From Verrucomicrobiota bacterium (GTDB lineage: Bacteria > Verrucomicrobiota > Verrucomicrobiia > Opitutales > Puniceicoccaceae), in NCBI GenBank assembly GCA_038744685.1, contig JBCDMB010000007.1:1-64000 (forward strand): a stretch of DNA of 64,000 bases, read 5' to 3'. Shown one piece after another: positions 45,136 to 54,152 of this stretch. Every line of letters starts with the position of its first letter. The stretch's first letter is position 1. The notes below the pieces were generated by a model. That model did not search any database, was not told the origin of the DNA, and saw nothing but the letters and a program-made list of their open reading frames with translations. A program made the position numbers and the translations under genes.

Positions 45136-46075
45136 TCCTATGACTTCAGGAAAACCGAGTCTGTTCCAGCGGTTTCGGAAAGGTCTTCAGCGAACAACCG
45201 AAGGCTTTACGGAAAAAGTTGGCGGTGTCTTTAGTCGGGCCAAAATAGACGATGATGACATCGACCTCATCGAGGAAACCCTTTTTTCTGCCGACTTTGG
45301 TGTGGAGACTACCGAGGAAGTTGTTGAAGCAATCCGTAAAGGATATCGTAAAAACAAGGATCTGCGTGGAAAGGAGGCAGCGGAAATCGGTTCGCGCATC
45401 CTCGAAGAAGTCCTCGTCGGCTCAGAAGGCACCTTTTACCCTCACGAGCCCCACCCTTCGGTGATCGCACTCGTCGGGGTCAATGGCTCTGGAAAAACCA
45501 CGACTTCGGCAAAGCTAGCGTGGCATTACAAGCAGTCGGGCCACTCGGTTTTGGTCGGAGCCTGCGACACTTTTCGCGCAGCCGCCAATGAACAACTCAA
45601 AGTTTGGAGTGGTCGTCTAGGGATTGACGTGGTCGAAAGCCATCAAGGTGCCGATCCTGCTGCAGTAGCCTTTGATAGCTTTAGCGCCGCTGAGAAACGC
45701 GACACTGACCTTCTCGTTCTAGACACCGCTGGGCGCCTTCACACGAAATCGAATCTAATGGAGGAACTGAAGAAAGTGCGGCGAGTCTTGGACAAGAAGA
45801 GACCTGGATCACCCGAAGAGCGATGGCTGGTCATCGACGGCAGCCATGGGAGCAACTCCGTTCAGCAGGCACGAATCTTTCATGAAGCGTTTGATTTAAC
45901 CGGGATAGTCATCACCAAGCTCGATGGCACGAGTCGAGGCGGCGGGCTTGTGGGCATCTATCGTGAGCTAAAATTACCGATACAATTCGTGGGTTTGGGA
46001 GAGCAGCCAGAAGATCTTCAACGTTTTTCAGCCAAAGACTACGCAGAGGCTGTATTTGGTGTACAATCGGAATAG
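45125..46075 (+). CDS. ftsY: FtsY, signal recognition particle receptor
   Basis: GTPase that docks SRP-ribosome complexes at the membrane; 316 residues. It lacks the long acidic A-domain of E. coli FtsY and begins almost directly with the N domain. G1 is GVNGSGKTTTSAKLA, G2 CDTFRAAANEQL, G3 DTAGR, G4 TKLDGTSRGG. RFRKGLQRT near the N-terminus may serve as a lipid-binding helix. The start is 45125 or 45140 (MTSGKPSLF), both close to the nusB stop. Confidence 0.94.
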   Translation: MPSNPMTSGKPSLFQRFRKGLQRTTEGFTEKVGGVFSRAKIDDDDIDLIEETLFSADFGVETTEEVVEAIRKGYRKNKDLRGKEAAEIGSRILEEVLVGSEGTFYPHEPHPSVIALVGVNGSGKTTTSAKLAWHYKQSGHSVLVGACDTFRAAANEQLKVWSGRLGIDVVESHQGADPAAVAFDSFSAAEKRDTDLLVLDTAGRLHTKSNLMEELKKVRRVLDKKRPGSPEERWLVIDGSHGSNSVQQARIFHEAFDLTGIVITKLDGTSRGGGLVGIYRELKLPIQFVGLGEQPEDLQRFSAKDYAEAVFGVQSE

Positions 46076-46081
46076 GCACCC

Positions 46082-47986
46082 ATGCCCACCCTACTCCGTG
46101 GACTCTCGTTTCTAGTAGGCATTCTTCCGGAGTTTTGTCTTCGTGGCGTGTGCGTTGGACTGGGTGCTATTCTTTTTCGAATCCCTTCCAAACGTCGCAT
46201 CGTTCTCTCAAACCTTGCCCACGTTTTTCCTGATCGGGATCCCAAGATCCTTAAAAAGATCGCTCGGATCAACTGCTCCCGTACCATCGAGATGGGCCTG
46301 TTCGCCCTCGCCTCTCCTCGGTTTGGAGAAAAAGAGATTCGGGCGCGCCTCCAGTTTTCCGATGACTTTCAAGAGCGTTACCAATCCGTCCTCGAAGAAG
46401 GGAAACCTGCCCTCATTCTTCTACCGCACAACTATTTGATCGAACTGATCGTCTTCGCCCCGATGCTGGTTGGCTTACCAAATGGGAAAGTCGCTGCCCT
46501 TTTTCGGCCGATCAATCAGAAGAAGATCGACGATTGGGTGCTCAAAACCCGCGAAAGAGGTGGTATCAAACTCCTTTCCCGAAGCAGCGGTGCCGAAACC
46601 GGTATTCGTCACCTACGTGGCGGAGGGCACCTCGCTATTCTAGCAGACCAAGGTGCGGGTGATTCGGGAGTTCTGGGAAAAGTGGCCGGAAGGACAGCTT
46701 CACTGACGCCGCTACCTGACATAATTGCGAAGAGGTTGTCGGTTCTACCCGTCTTTGTTTCTATTGAAAGAACCGGATTCTTTCGAGGTAAAGTGCACTT
46801 GGAAATTCCACGTGACGACCAAAGAGAACCTTCCGCCTCATTCGCTGTATGGCTTTCCAATAAATTGATTCACGAAAAAGGTTGGAACACCAATTGGCTT
46901 TGGCTCCATCGTCGCTGGAAGACCCAGAGAACTCCGCAACGTCGCCTTCGGTTGGAGATGCGGCGGGGAACCTCCAGTGATTTCGAGCCGCGGGAGGAGG
47001 ATCTCTCTCGGGCAGACCGAGTCTATTTACGCCTTCCCAACTGGCTTGGTGATATCGTGATGGTCGCCCCTCTCATTCGAGCGATTCGTAAGGGGCGTCC
47101 GGATGTCCGTCTCACCCTCGTCTTCCGTCCGCACTTCACCCCATTGATTGGACTGTTAGACCTTCCTTACGATGACCTCCTTCCCGCGGACAGTAAAAAT
47201 GTGGTCGGGAGGGAACTCCTCCGCTTCCGTCAGTTTGAATATCCAGATACGGCAATACTGTTTACTAATTCATTTCGCGGTGACCGGGAAATGAGGATGG
47301 TTGGCGCCGAACAGCGATTTGGTATTCTTCGTAGGGGAAACCGAAGACCGTTACTCACCGACACCTGGATGCCACCCGAAACCCTCAAAGAAGAATCAAT
47401 CCACCAAACGGATTGGTGGCATTTGTTTCTCAGCCATTTTGGCCTGAAGGAGCCGGCGGATCGAAGTCCAATCAAAAGCTCTAAAGAAAACCGCGAGAAC
47501 CGCATAGCGCTCTTTTGTGGATCAGAGAACAGTCCAGAGAAGCGATGGCCCGTAGAAAGATGGGTTACCTTAACAAACGCTCTCTTGGAAAGGGACGAGG
47601 ACTTGCAAATCGATCTGCACGGTACTGGTGGCGACCAGCCCATCACCTCCTCGGTTGCGGCCAACTGTAAATCTGACCGAATAAGTAACCTCGCGGGCTC
47701 AACCGATTTAGCCGAGCTAGGAACCTATCTCCAACGAAGCCATCTCGCAATCGGAAACGATACGGGAGGAATGCACTTGGCGAACGCTCTTGGCTGCCCT
47801 ACTGCGGTTCTTTTTGGCCCTACCAACCCTGTAAGAACGCGGCCAATTTTTGACGCTCCCTTATCGGTCATTCAGGCACCGGATGCAAAACAGACCGGAG
47901 GCGGCACCATGGACGCCATATCGGTCGATCAAGTTTTGGAGGGAGTTAAAGAGTTAATGAAGATTCATCCGGAGCGGCTGCTTTAG
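46082..47986 (+). CDS. Fusion: LpxL-type lipid A acyltransferase + GT9 heptosyltransferase-like domain
   Basis: 634 residues in two parts. Residues 1-285 match the LpxL/HtrB lysophospholipid acyltransferase family, with a membrane-proximal N-terminus, the catalytic HX4E (His116-Glu121 in PHNYLIE) and WLWLHRRWK at the end of the domain. Residues 312-630 are glycosyltransferase family 9: LRLPNWLGDIVMVAPLIRAIR, then NDTGGMHLANALGCPTAVLFGPTNP. Both halves act on LPS lipid A/core in other bacteria, so a membrane-associated bifunctional enzyme is plausible. The join is a short basic linker. It follows ftsY by 6 bp. Confidence 0.88.
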   Translation: MPTLLRGLSFLVGILPEFCLRGVCVGLGAILFRIPSKRRIVLSNLAHVFPDRDPKILKKIARINCSRTIEMGLFALASPRFGEKEIRARLQFSDDFQERYQSVLEEGKPALILLPHNYLIELIVFAPMLVGLPNGKVAALFRPINQKKIDDWVLKTRERGGIKLLSRSSGAETGIRHLRGGGHLAILADQGAGDSGVLGKVAGRTASLTPLPDIIAKRLSVLPVFVSIERTGFFRGKVHLEIPRDDQREPSASFAVWLSNKLIHEKGWNTNWLWLHRRWKTQRTPQRRLRLEMRRGTSSDFEPREEDLSRADRVYLRLPNWLGDIVMVAPLIRAIRKGRPDVRLTLVFRPHFTPLIGLLDLPYDDLLPADSKNVVGRELLRFRQFEYPDTAILFTNSFRGDREMRMVGAEQRFGILRRGNRRPLLTDTWMPPETLKEESIHQTDWWHLFLSHFGLKEPADRSPIKSSKENRENRIALFCGSENSPEKRWPVERWVTLTNALLERDEDLQIDLHGTGGDQPITSSVAANCKSDRISNLAGSTDLAELGTYLQRSHLAIGNDTGGMHLANALGCPTAVLFGPTNPVRTRPIFDAPLSVIQAPDAKQTGGGTMDAISVDQVLEGVKELMKIHPERLL

Positions 47987-48073
47987 ACCGTCGAAACCTC
48001 TGCGAAGTCGGTTTAGCTGCCGATTCTACTGTATTGGAGTATCTCGAACGGCACCTAGAGCTGCCCCTTCCAA

Positions 48074-49606
48074 TCAACTCCAAAGCACCATTTCCTGCTG
48101 CTGGGTTTCTTCCTTCTTTTTACTCCGCTTAGGGCGTCTTTCACCCGATTTACGGCTGCCATGCTGCTTATTGACCCGTTTGGCCTCCGTCCAGAATTCA
48201 TCTTTTCGACGCAGCTTACCGAATTCTCCGCGGGCAAACTTTACCGCCTCCTTGTGGTCTACGACCGGTCGCGGATAGGTCTTTCCGAAAATCACATCCG
48301 CCTCTGAGAGGACCGATGCTGGTGCCCTCCATGGTTCATGGATGTAGTCAGTCGGGAGCCCTGCCAACTCCGGGACCCACTGTTTGACAAAAACCCCTTC
48401 CGGATCCTGATCGAGGCCCTGCTTTACAGGACTATAGATCCGAAGGGTGTTGATTCCGGTAACCCCACTCTGCATTTGGATCTGAGAAAAGTGGATGCCG
48501 GGTTCGTAGTCGATAAACTGACGGGCCAAGAAATCCCGGAAGGACCGCCAGTCGATCCAAAGATCGTAAGCAGCGAAGGAAACGAGCATCGCTCTCATTC
48601 GAAAGTTGATCCATCCCCTCGTCCGAAGAGCACGCATACAGGCATCGAGGAACGGATAACCCGTTTGTCCATTCTCCCAAGCCGTCATCCTTGTCGGATC
48701 CGGATCCATCGGACGTAGACCCTCGCAAGAACGATTGAACGAGCGATTCTCAATCTGAGGCTCCGATTCCAGTTTCTGCATAAAATGGCAATGCCAGTGG
48801 CAGCGGGAGAGAAAGGAACGTCCGTCACTTGCTGGGATGGAATCACCCATCGCAAGGCGCACGCGATGGACCGCTGAACGGATCGACAGGCAACCCGAGG
48901 AGAAATAAGGGCTGAGCCGCGAACAGGCATCATAGGCGGCCACCGGACTGCTCATCTTTCGACGGTATCCTTGACCCCTACCACCAACAAACGACTCCAG
49001 AACATGGCGAGCTGCAGTCTCCCCTCCGCGAAGGTCAACACTTCGCTTCCACGAGTAGGAGTTTTCTGTTGGAAGAACCGGGATCTTACTAGTCCCCTTG
49101 TATGGGGAGGATAGCGAATCGGGTTTGGGTAAAGGAGCGTGCTTCATCCGCTCTCCCCATAGCTTTGACCAACCGTCGCGATCTCTAAGCCCACGAACGA
49201 CACCGTTTTGAGGAAACTCGGTCCAGGTTACGCCTTTCTCTTTAGCCCATTTACCTACTGATTTGTCCCGATGAAAAGTAACTTCGTTTCCGGTCTCTTC
49301 GTGTGACCAAAGGAATTCAAAACCATATTTTTCCCGCACACTTTCGAGGACTTCGGCCGCTCTCCCCCGCCGGATTAGCAAGCCTACACCGAGATCAGCT
49401 AAGGAAGCTTGGAGGTCTTGGAGAGACTCGCTCTGAAACTGCCAGTGAAGGGCATCGTAATCCGGTGCATTCAGGACCTCCGGCTCGATAATGAAGAGCG
49501 CTACAATCGGCCCTCTCTTACCGGCCTCTACGAGTGGACGGTGATCCTCGACACGAAGATCGCGTTTGAACCAAACGCACTGTGTTGCCTGATCGCTTGA
49601 GACCAC
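48074..49606 (-). CDS. Cryptochrome/photolyase family protein
   Basis: 510 residues. CVWFKRDLRVEDHRPL opens the antenna-binding photolyase domain. The FAD-binding domain has the block ending in RAMLVSFAAYDLWIDWR, DYEPGIHFSQIQMQSG and INTLRIYSPVKQ with QWVPEL. It probably repairs cyclobutane dimers with light, although DASH or cryptochrome roles cannot be excluded. The C-terminus (about residues 475-510) is a Lys/Arg-rich tail. It is monocistronic and converges on the acyltransferase fusion. Confidence 0.9.
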   Translation of the reverse strand: MVSSDQATQCVWFKRDLRVEDHRPLVEAGKRGPIVALFIIEPEVLNAPDYDALHWQFQSESLQDLQASLADLGVGLLIRRGRAAEVLESVREKYGFEFLWSHEETGNEVTFHRDKSVGKWAKEKGVTWTEFPQNGVVRGLRDRDGWSKLWGERMKHAPLPKPDSLSSPYKGTSKIPVLPTENSYSWKRSVDLRGGETAARHVLESFVGGRGQGYRRKMSSPVAAYDACSRLSPYFSSGCLSIRSAVHRVRLAMGDSIPASDGRSFLSRCHWHCHFMQKLESEPQIENRSFNRSCEGLRPMDPDPTRMTAWENGQTGYPFLDACMRALRTRGWINFRMRAMLVSFAAYDLWIDWRSFRDFLARQFIDYEPGIHFSQIQMQSGVTGINTLRIYSPVKQGLDQDPEGVFVKQWVPELAGLPTDYIHEPWRAPASVLSEADVIFGKTYPRPVVDHKEAVKFARGEFGKLRRKDEFWTEAKRVNKQHGSRKSGERRPKRSKKKEETQQQEMVLWS

Positions 49607-49780
49607 CCTTTCACAGAAGTCTCTTATTGAATTTCAGCAAGTCGAGCAGGCTCTACGGCTACGAAAATCCACCCAGATGAAATCTATATCCATTTAACAT
49701 CCCCCTGCGAAGCGGCTGTGGAAAAATCCAGGCGATGTCGCCTGCTTTGACTCCATCAAATGGACTACACTCGCCACTGA

Positions 49781-50146
49781 TTAAATATTCTGACCAATTC
49801 GCCAGAGTACCCCTGCGGGATCATTCATACAAAAGTCCCGCATACCCCATGGCTGCTCTTCAACCTCGGTAACCCTCACCCCGTATTTATCTCCTACTCC
49901 ACTTTCGTCCACGACCCTCTTCCAGGAATCCACATCCTCAACCAGAAGATGCATCATGAAGTTTGAGGCATGTTCTTCCCGATAAAAATCCTGCAAGAGG
50001 AAACTGGATTCACCCTTTCGGAAATACGCGATTCCACCCATGTCAGAGACCAGAGTAAATCCAATCTTTTGGTAAAATTCCTTGGATACTTCAAAGTCCT
50101 TCGAGGGGACAAATGCTTTGATTTCGGTGACAGTCGTATTGCTCAT
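49781..50146 (-). CDS. VOC (glyoxalase-fold) family protein
   Basis: 121 residues from the ATG at 50146; an upstream in-frame start at 50161 adds five residues. The paired beta-alpha-beta-beta-beta motifs are seen as AFVPSKDFEVSKEFYQKIGF and a second half ending in FCMNDPAGVLWRIGQ, where a Glu or Gln would bind the metal. The fold covers glyoxalases, dioxygenases and bleomycin-type resistance proteins; the substrate is unknown. A 174-bp spacer without a gene lies on its downstream side, before the photolyase. Confidence 0.75.
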   Translation of the reverse strand: MSNTTVTEIKAFVPSKDFEVSKEFYQKIGFTLVSDMGGIAYFRKGESSFLLQDFYREEHASNFMMHLLVEDVDSWKRVVDESGVGDKYGVRVTEVEEQPWGMRDFCMNDPAGVLWRIGQNI

Positions 50147-50232
50147 AAATTGAGTTCCCAAATTTTTTGCACCCTCGCGAGTCGAAACGAATTCCCAAGT
50201 GTATTCGATCCGAAACCCATGGTTTCAAAAGT

Positions 50233-51870
50233 CTATTCTCTTTTCAATTCAGTCGGATGAAACCCATGGGTCGCGTATTCTTTCGCGAGACGAAGTCGGT
50301 GGATCTTTGCATTGTGACGGATATCTACTGGAAAATCCTTCCGGAAGAAGAAATGGCGAATCGAAGCGGTCATCGGGGTTTCCGATCCTAATTTCTTTAG
50401 TTCGACCACCCAGTTGCCTATTTCATCCTCATTTTTTGGGAAACAACCCTTCTCAGGCTGAACCACGATACCCGGCACCCGTTTGTTTCTCGAACCTAAA
50501 CCTACTAATGCGGAACGGTAGACCTTTGGATGACGGTTAAAGACCTGCTCGCAGCACTCCGGGTAGTACGCTTTCCCTTCCCGAGTCGTCACCCTTTCAG
50601 CCACCCGCCCACAGAACCAAATGCGACCGGCTTCGTCTTTATATCCAAGATCCCCCATACGATGCCAAACCGTTTCACCCGCGTTGACCTTCGCATTCCT
50701 CGTCGCCTCCTCGAGCCGATCATACTCTCTCGTGACCATCGGACCAGACACCACAATCTCCCCGATCTCATGAGGCGATAGTTCCTGTAAGTGTTCCTCG
50801 ACCATCGGACCTTCTTGAACGCTAGCGATGCGGACGTTCACTCCATCGAGAGGACTGCCTACACAGACACCCTTCCCTTCTTCCGTCAGTTCCGCAACCT
50901 CCAGAATCATATCCCCGTCAATGGCCGTCATCGGTAAGGCCTCCGTCGCACCATAAGGACTGTAGATGTCGGCGTTAGGCACAAGTGGACTCAACTTTTT
51001 GATCAGCGATGGTGACACTGCAGCCCCAGCAGCCAATACTCGGCGGAGAGAAGGAATCGATCGGTTTGAACGTGCTCCCTCGGTAGCGATTAGATTCCAG
51101 AGCACAGGCGAGCCAAAACTGTTCGTCACCCCGGCCTCGTTCATCACGGCAATTTGCAGCCCTGGGTCAGCCTTCGCTGGTCGGCTGGGATTCATCGGAG
51201 GGACCACGGTAGTCATCCCGAGAGCTGGATTGAACAATGCAAAAACCGGCAACATCGGAAAGTCCACCTCTCCCGGCTCGATTGAGAAACGTTCCCTTAC
51301 TGCGGCGATTTGCGCCTGAAACATCCCGTGTTCGTAACAAACCCCTTTGGCCGGTCCTGTGGAGCCTGAGGTGAAGAGGATGGCAGCGAGATCATTTGGA
51401 GCAGTATCCGCTGGTTCAAAGCCTCTACTACCGTCAGCCTCCTCCGTTCTGGTAATTAGATTCGTAGAGAAACGCGCACGGACACGATGGAACGACTTAG
51501 AGAAAACCCGTGAAATCATCAGTCCCTTGGGAATTCCAAACACCGCCTCGGGTTCGGATCGTTTGACGCAGGAAAGAAAACTCCGCAGACCCATTCCGGG
51601 ATCAATCACAACTGGGACTGCCCCCACCCGCAGAATCGCAAAGACTCCGCAAATCAGCTCCAGACCCGGTTTTGCCAGAACGATGGTTCGGGTGCCCTTC
51701 CCTACTCCTTTCTCCAAGAAATGTGCGGCAAGACCAGCGACCAGACAATGCAACTCGGCAAATGTCGTATCTCTGAATCCAATCCTCCTCCCGGTGACGT
51801 TCGGGATTCGAACCGCCAGCACCTCCGGAGCCTTTTCGGCCCTTTTGGCAACGTATCCCGCAATATTCAT
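50233..51870 (-). CDS. OleC-like AMP-dependent ligase
   Basis: 545 residues of the adenylate-forming superfamily. The nucleotide loop is ILFTSGSTGPAKG; DPGMG near residue 91 and CGRVAERVTTREGKAYYPE with FNRHPKVYRSALVGLG are typical of OleC, which makes a beta-lactone from a beta-hydroxy acid in olefin synthesis. OleA, OleB and OleD are not near, so an olefin role is not supported. It starts 8 bp after kdsB ends and may be translated with it. Fatty acyl-CoA ligase activity is the alternative. Confidence 0.75.
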   Translation of the reverse strand: MNIAGYVAKRAEKAPEVLAVRIPNVTGRRIGFRDTTFAELHCLVAGLAAHFLEKGVGKGTRTIVLAKPGLELICGVFAILRVGAVPVVIDPGMGLRSFLSCVKRSEPEAVFGIPKGLMISRVFSKSFHRVRARFSTNLITRTEEADGSRGFEPADTAPNDLAAILFTSGSTGPAKGVCYEHGMFQAQIAAVRERFSIEPGEVDFPMLPVFALFNPALGMTTVVPPMNPSRPAKADPGLQIAVMNEAGVTNSFGSPVLWNLIATEGARSNRSIPSLRRVLAAGAAVSPSLIKKLSPLVPNADIYSPYGATEALPMTAIDGDMILEVAELTEEGKGVCVGSPLDGVNVRIASVQEGPMVEEHLQELSPHEIGEIVVSGPMVTREYDRLEEATRNAKVNAGETVWHRMGDLGYKDEAGRIWFCGRVAERVTTREGKAYYPECCEQVFNRHPKVYRSALVGLGSRNKRVPGIVVQPEKGCFPKNEDEIGNWVVELKKLGSETPMTASIRHFFFRKDFPVDIRHNAKIHRLRLAKEYATHGFHPTELKRE

Positions 51871-51878
51871 TGAACGTC

Positions 51879-52649
51879 CTAAGTCGAGCGGGCATCGAGA
51901 GCCCGTTCGAGACGCACAAGATCCTCCGGCGTATCCACTCCGATCGTACTTTCTTCTGTAACCCCTACTTTAATCTCGATCCCGTTCTCCAGCACTCGCA
52001 GCTGCTCCAATCGTTCGATCCGTTCAAGGGGCGAGGGTTTTAAATCGACAAACCTTTCAAGAAAACGACCTTGGTAGCCATAAAGACCGAGATGCCCGAA
52101 CACCTTGATCGTCTCGAGCCGTTCCTTGGTCGGATAACCCTTGCTCTCACGATCCCATGGGATGGGTGCCCGTGAAAAGTAGAGAGCCCGGCCTTGCTGA
52201 TCCATGACTACCTTTACCTGACTCGGGTCATTGATGCGCGCAGGATCGGTTAGGCGAACGGCCAAGGTGCTCATCCCGGCACTCGAATCCAAGAGAGAAA
52301 AGAGTTCTGCGATCTGTCTTCCCGAAACCAACGGTTCATCCGCCTGTACATTCACCACTTGGTCTGCCAAAATTTCGCGGTTCGCGTAAGCGATCCGATC
52401 CGTCCCACTTGCAAGGTCCGGATCGGTCATCACACAAGAATAACCCTCCGACTCCAGAACCGATTTCAACTCCTCTTCAGCTATAGCGAAAAAGACCGGG
52501 GTTTCGGGGGCGACCGCCTTCACCTGCCTTGCTGTATGAAGAATCAGCGGCTCCCCCTGGACCGGGTGAAGCAACTTTCGTGGGAACCGAATCGACTGGA
52601 GACGAGCCGGAACAATAATGGCTTTCGGGATCGACACTCCTTTCAGCAT
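51879..52649 (-). CDS. kdsB: KdsB, CMP-Kdo synthetase
   Basis: Activates Kdo with CTP for WaaA; 256 residues. PARLQSIRFPRKLL is the nucleotide loop (usual PAR..S.RLP.K), QVNVQADEPL-like VVNVQADEPLV carries the Mg-binding Asp, and GHLGLYGYQ and PSPLERIERLEQLR are later family blocks. The start at 52649 is an ATG followed by AAAGGAG. It leads a two-gene unit with the OleC-like ligase. Confidence 0.93.
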   Translation of the reverse strand: MLKGVSIPKAIIVPARLQSIRFPRKLLHPVQGEPLILHTARQVKAVAPETPVFFAIAEEELKSVLESEGYSCVMTDPDLASGTDRIAYANREILADQVVNVQADEPLVSGRQIAELFSLLDSSAGMSTLAVRLTDPARINDPSQVKVVMDQQGRALYFSRAPIPWDRESKGYPTKERLETIKVFGHLGLYGYQGRFLERFVDLKPSPLERIERLEQLRVLENGIEIKVGVTEESTIGVDTPEDLVRLERALDARST

Positions 52650-52833
52650 CCAATGGGTGCTCGATGGGTCAACGGGATATTCGACGCTAAATGGACCGCG
52701 AAGACTTGGGTTATCCTAGAAAAGAGGCTTGTGGAGGGACAGCGGCCTTCCCGGACTGAGCCTGTCGAATGGCGATGTCCGCTGAAGCGCATTGTTAACC
52801 TACTCTCAGCACTTAAAACAAACCCCCTGGACT

Positions 52834-52869
52834 CGATTTCGATTTGGATTTCGATAGCGATTTCGAGTT
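52834..52869. repeat. Degenerate hexamer tandem repeat (CGATTT family)
   Basis: Six 6-nt units: CGATTT, CGATTT, GGATTT, CGATAG, CGATTT, CGAGTT. It lies in the 273-bp spacer between the divergent kdsB and the ArsC/Spx gene, which holds no recognised gene. About 100 bp upstream, GTGGAGGGACAGCGGCC and CGGACTGAGCCTGTCGAA also look like repeat words. Confidence 0.55.
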
Positions 52870-52922
52870 TTTTCCGCTCAATTGGCTCGCCAACCGAGGT
52901 GCTCGTCCAGACCCTCGGTTTG

Positions 52923-53282
52923 ATGCTAAAGATTTACACCTACAAGAAGTGCAGCACCTGCCGTAAAGCTACTAAGTTCCTTCAGGATCGCCAAATCGAC
53001 TTTGAGGAGCTACCCATTCGCGAGACTCCGCCGAGTACCAAAGAACTGGAAAGGATGCTCGATGTAAAAGAGGGCAAAATGACCAAAATCCTCAATACCT
53101 CCAGCCAGGATTACCGGGACAGCGGGTGGAAAGATACGCTGACGAACATGAAACCATCTGAAGTATTCGCAGCCCTTCAGAAAAACGGAAATCTCGTGAA
53201 GCGGCCCTTTCTTCTCGGCAAGGACATCGCTCTGGTTGGATTCGACGAGGCGGAATGGGAGGAGTCGTTAGATTCCTCTTAA
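52923..53282 (+). CDS. ArsC/Spx family thioredoxin-fold protein
   Basis: 119 residues beginning MLKIYTYKKCSTCRKA. The CxxC motif (CSTC) makes it like Spx/MgsR or YffB, while LVKRPFLLGKDIALVGFDE is the closing ArsC-family block. It could be an arsenate reductase-like enzyme or a thiol-stress regulator; no ars genes are near. The frame is open from 52359 but the upstream part is antisense to kdsB and is discarded. Confidence 0.85.
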   Translation: MLKIYTYKKCSTCRKATKFLQDRQIDFEELPIRETPPSTKELERMLDVKEGKMTKILNTSSQDYRDSGWKDTLTNMKPSEVFAALQKNGNLVKRPFLLGKDIALVGFDEAEWEESLDSS

Positions 53283-53453
53283 ACGGCTATCGAGAGGCTC
53301 TACCTGTGCAATCATGGCTGGTTCGGGAGGCGTAATCGGGCTAGATTCACCTGAGGATATCGATTTTAAAAAAACTGATGGCGATAACCGGCCTTTGACC
53401 CGCTCAGCACATCGGTTGACAGACGTCTAAGCTCCTGAATAAATCATCCGAAA

Positions 53454-54101
53454 ATGAACCGACCAATCTCAAAGCCTCTATCACTCATAATCCTGTCGTT
53501 AGTGATCGCATCCATCACTGCCCTTGCGGATGACAACCGGGACCGGCCTGGTCCGCAGTCGATACCTCGCTACACGAAGTCGAAGACTTTTTCTCTGAGC
53601 GATTTGTTCAAGAGCCCTTCCGATAAAGATGAGGAGACTGCGGACTCTACTGATGAATCGGCAGCCGATCCATCCCACCTACTGATTGCCGTAATTCAGC
53701 CCACTGAAGCGCAGAGTACAAAAGGAGTCATTTATTTCGAAACGGTTGAGGAAGGCATCCAGGTAAGCGGAAGTCTCTCTGAGCTGGCCCCCGGAGAATA
53801 TGATATCTGTGTTCACCAGTATGGTGACCTGTCTGCGGTCGATGGCAGTTCTGCAGGAGAACCGTTCAACCCTGATTCTCAGTCCAAAGTTTCGGAAAAG
53901 AATTCAAATTCTTACTTCGGTCATCTCGGAAGAGTCTCCGTAGACGAAGACGGTGTAGCGGAATTCTCATTTGTAGATTCCGGTTTTTCGTTAGCAGGTC
54001 CAAATTCAATTCTCGGCAGAAGTCTGCTCGTTTTCGGTGATACCGGTGTTCCGCCAGTAGGCATGGCAGTCATTGGAATCGCGAGTCGGAGTGCCAATTG
54101 A
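53454..54101 (+). CDS. Exported Cu/Zn superoxide dismutase-like protein without metal ligands
   Basis: 215 residues: signal peptide (about 1-24), an acidic Ser/Asp/Glu linker (about 45-75) and an SOD_Cu-type domain (about 85-215). The SOD frame is visible as EYDICVHQYGDLSAVDG, SAGEPFNPDS, FGHLGRVSVDEDG and NSILGRSLLVFGD. Of the Cu ligands only the second His of the HVH pair is kept: the first is Cys, HFNP is PFNP and VVH is LVF. Dismutase activity is unlikely; a structural or binding role is more probable. Confidence 0.75.
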   Translation: MNRPISKPLSLIILSLVIASITALADDNRDRPGPQSIPRYTKSKTFSLSDLFKSPSDKDEETADSTDESAADPSHLLIAVIQPTEAQSTKGVIYFETVEEGIQVSGSLSELAPGEYDICVHQYGDLSAVDGSSAGEPFNPDSQSKVSEKNSNSYFGHLGRVSVDEDGVAEFSFVDSGFSLAGPNSILGRSLLVFGDTGVPPVGMAVIGIASRSAN

Positions 54102-54152
54102 TTTCTCTGCACGAGGCCTCATTTCCGAGAACCGAACCTGCCTTGGTAGAAT

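Noticed and set aside
49607-49780. A short coding frame between the photolyase and VOC genes
   Set aside because: Only about 25 residues open without a start, no family and no ribosome binding site.
52359-52922. N-terminal extension of the ArsC/Spx frame
   Set aside because: It runs antisense to the end of kdsB and over the hexamer repeat; the family N-terminus begins at 52923.
52650-52922. RNA gene or riboswitch in the kdsB/ArsC spacer
   Set aside because: No tRNA cloverleaf or known riboswitch core could be traced; the visible content is repeat words.
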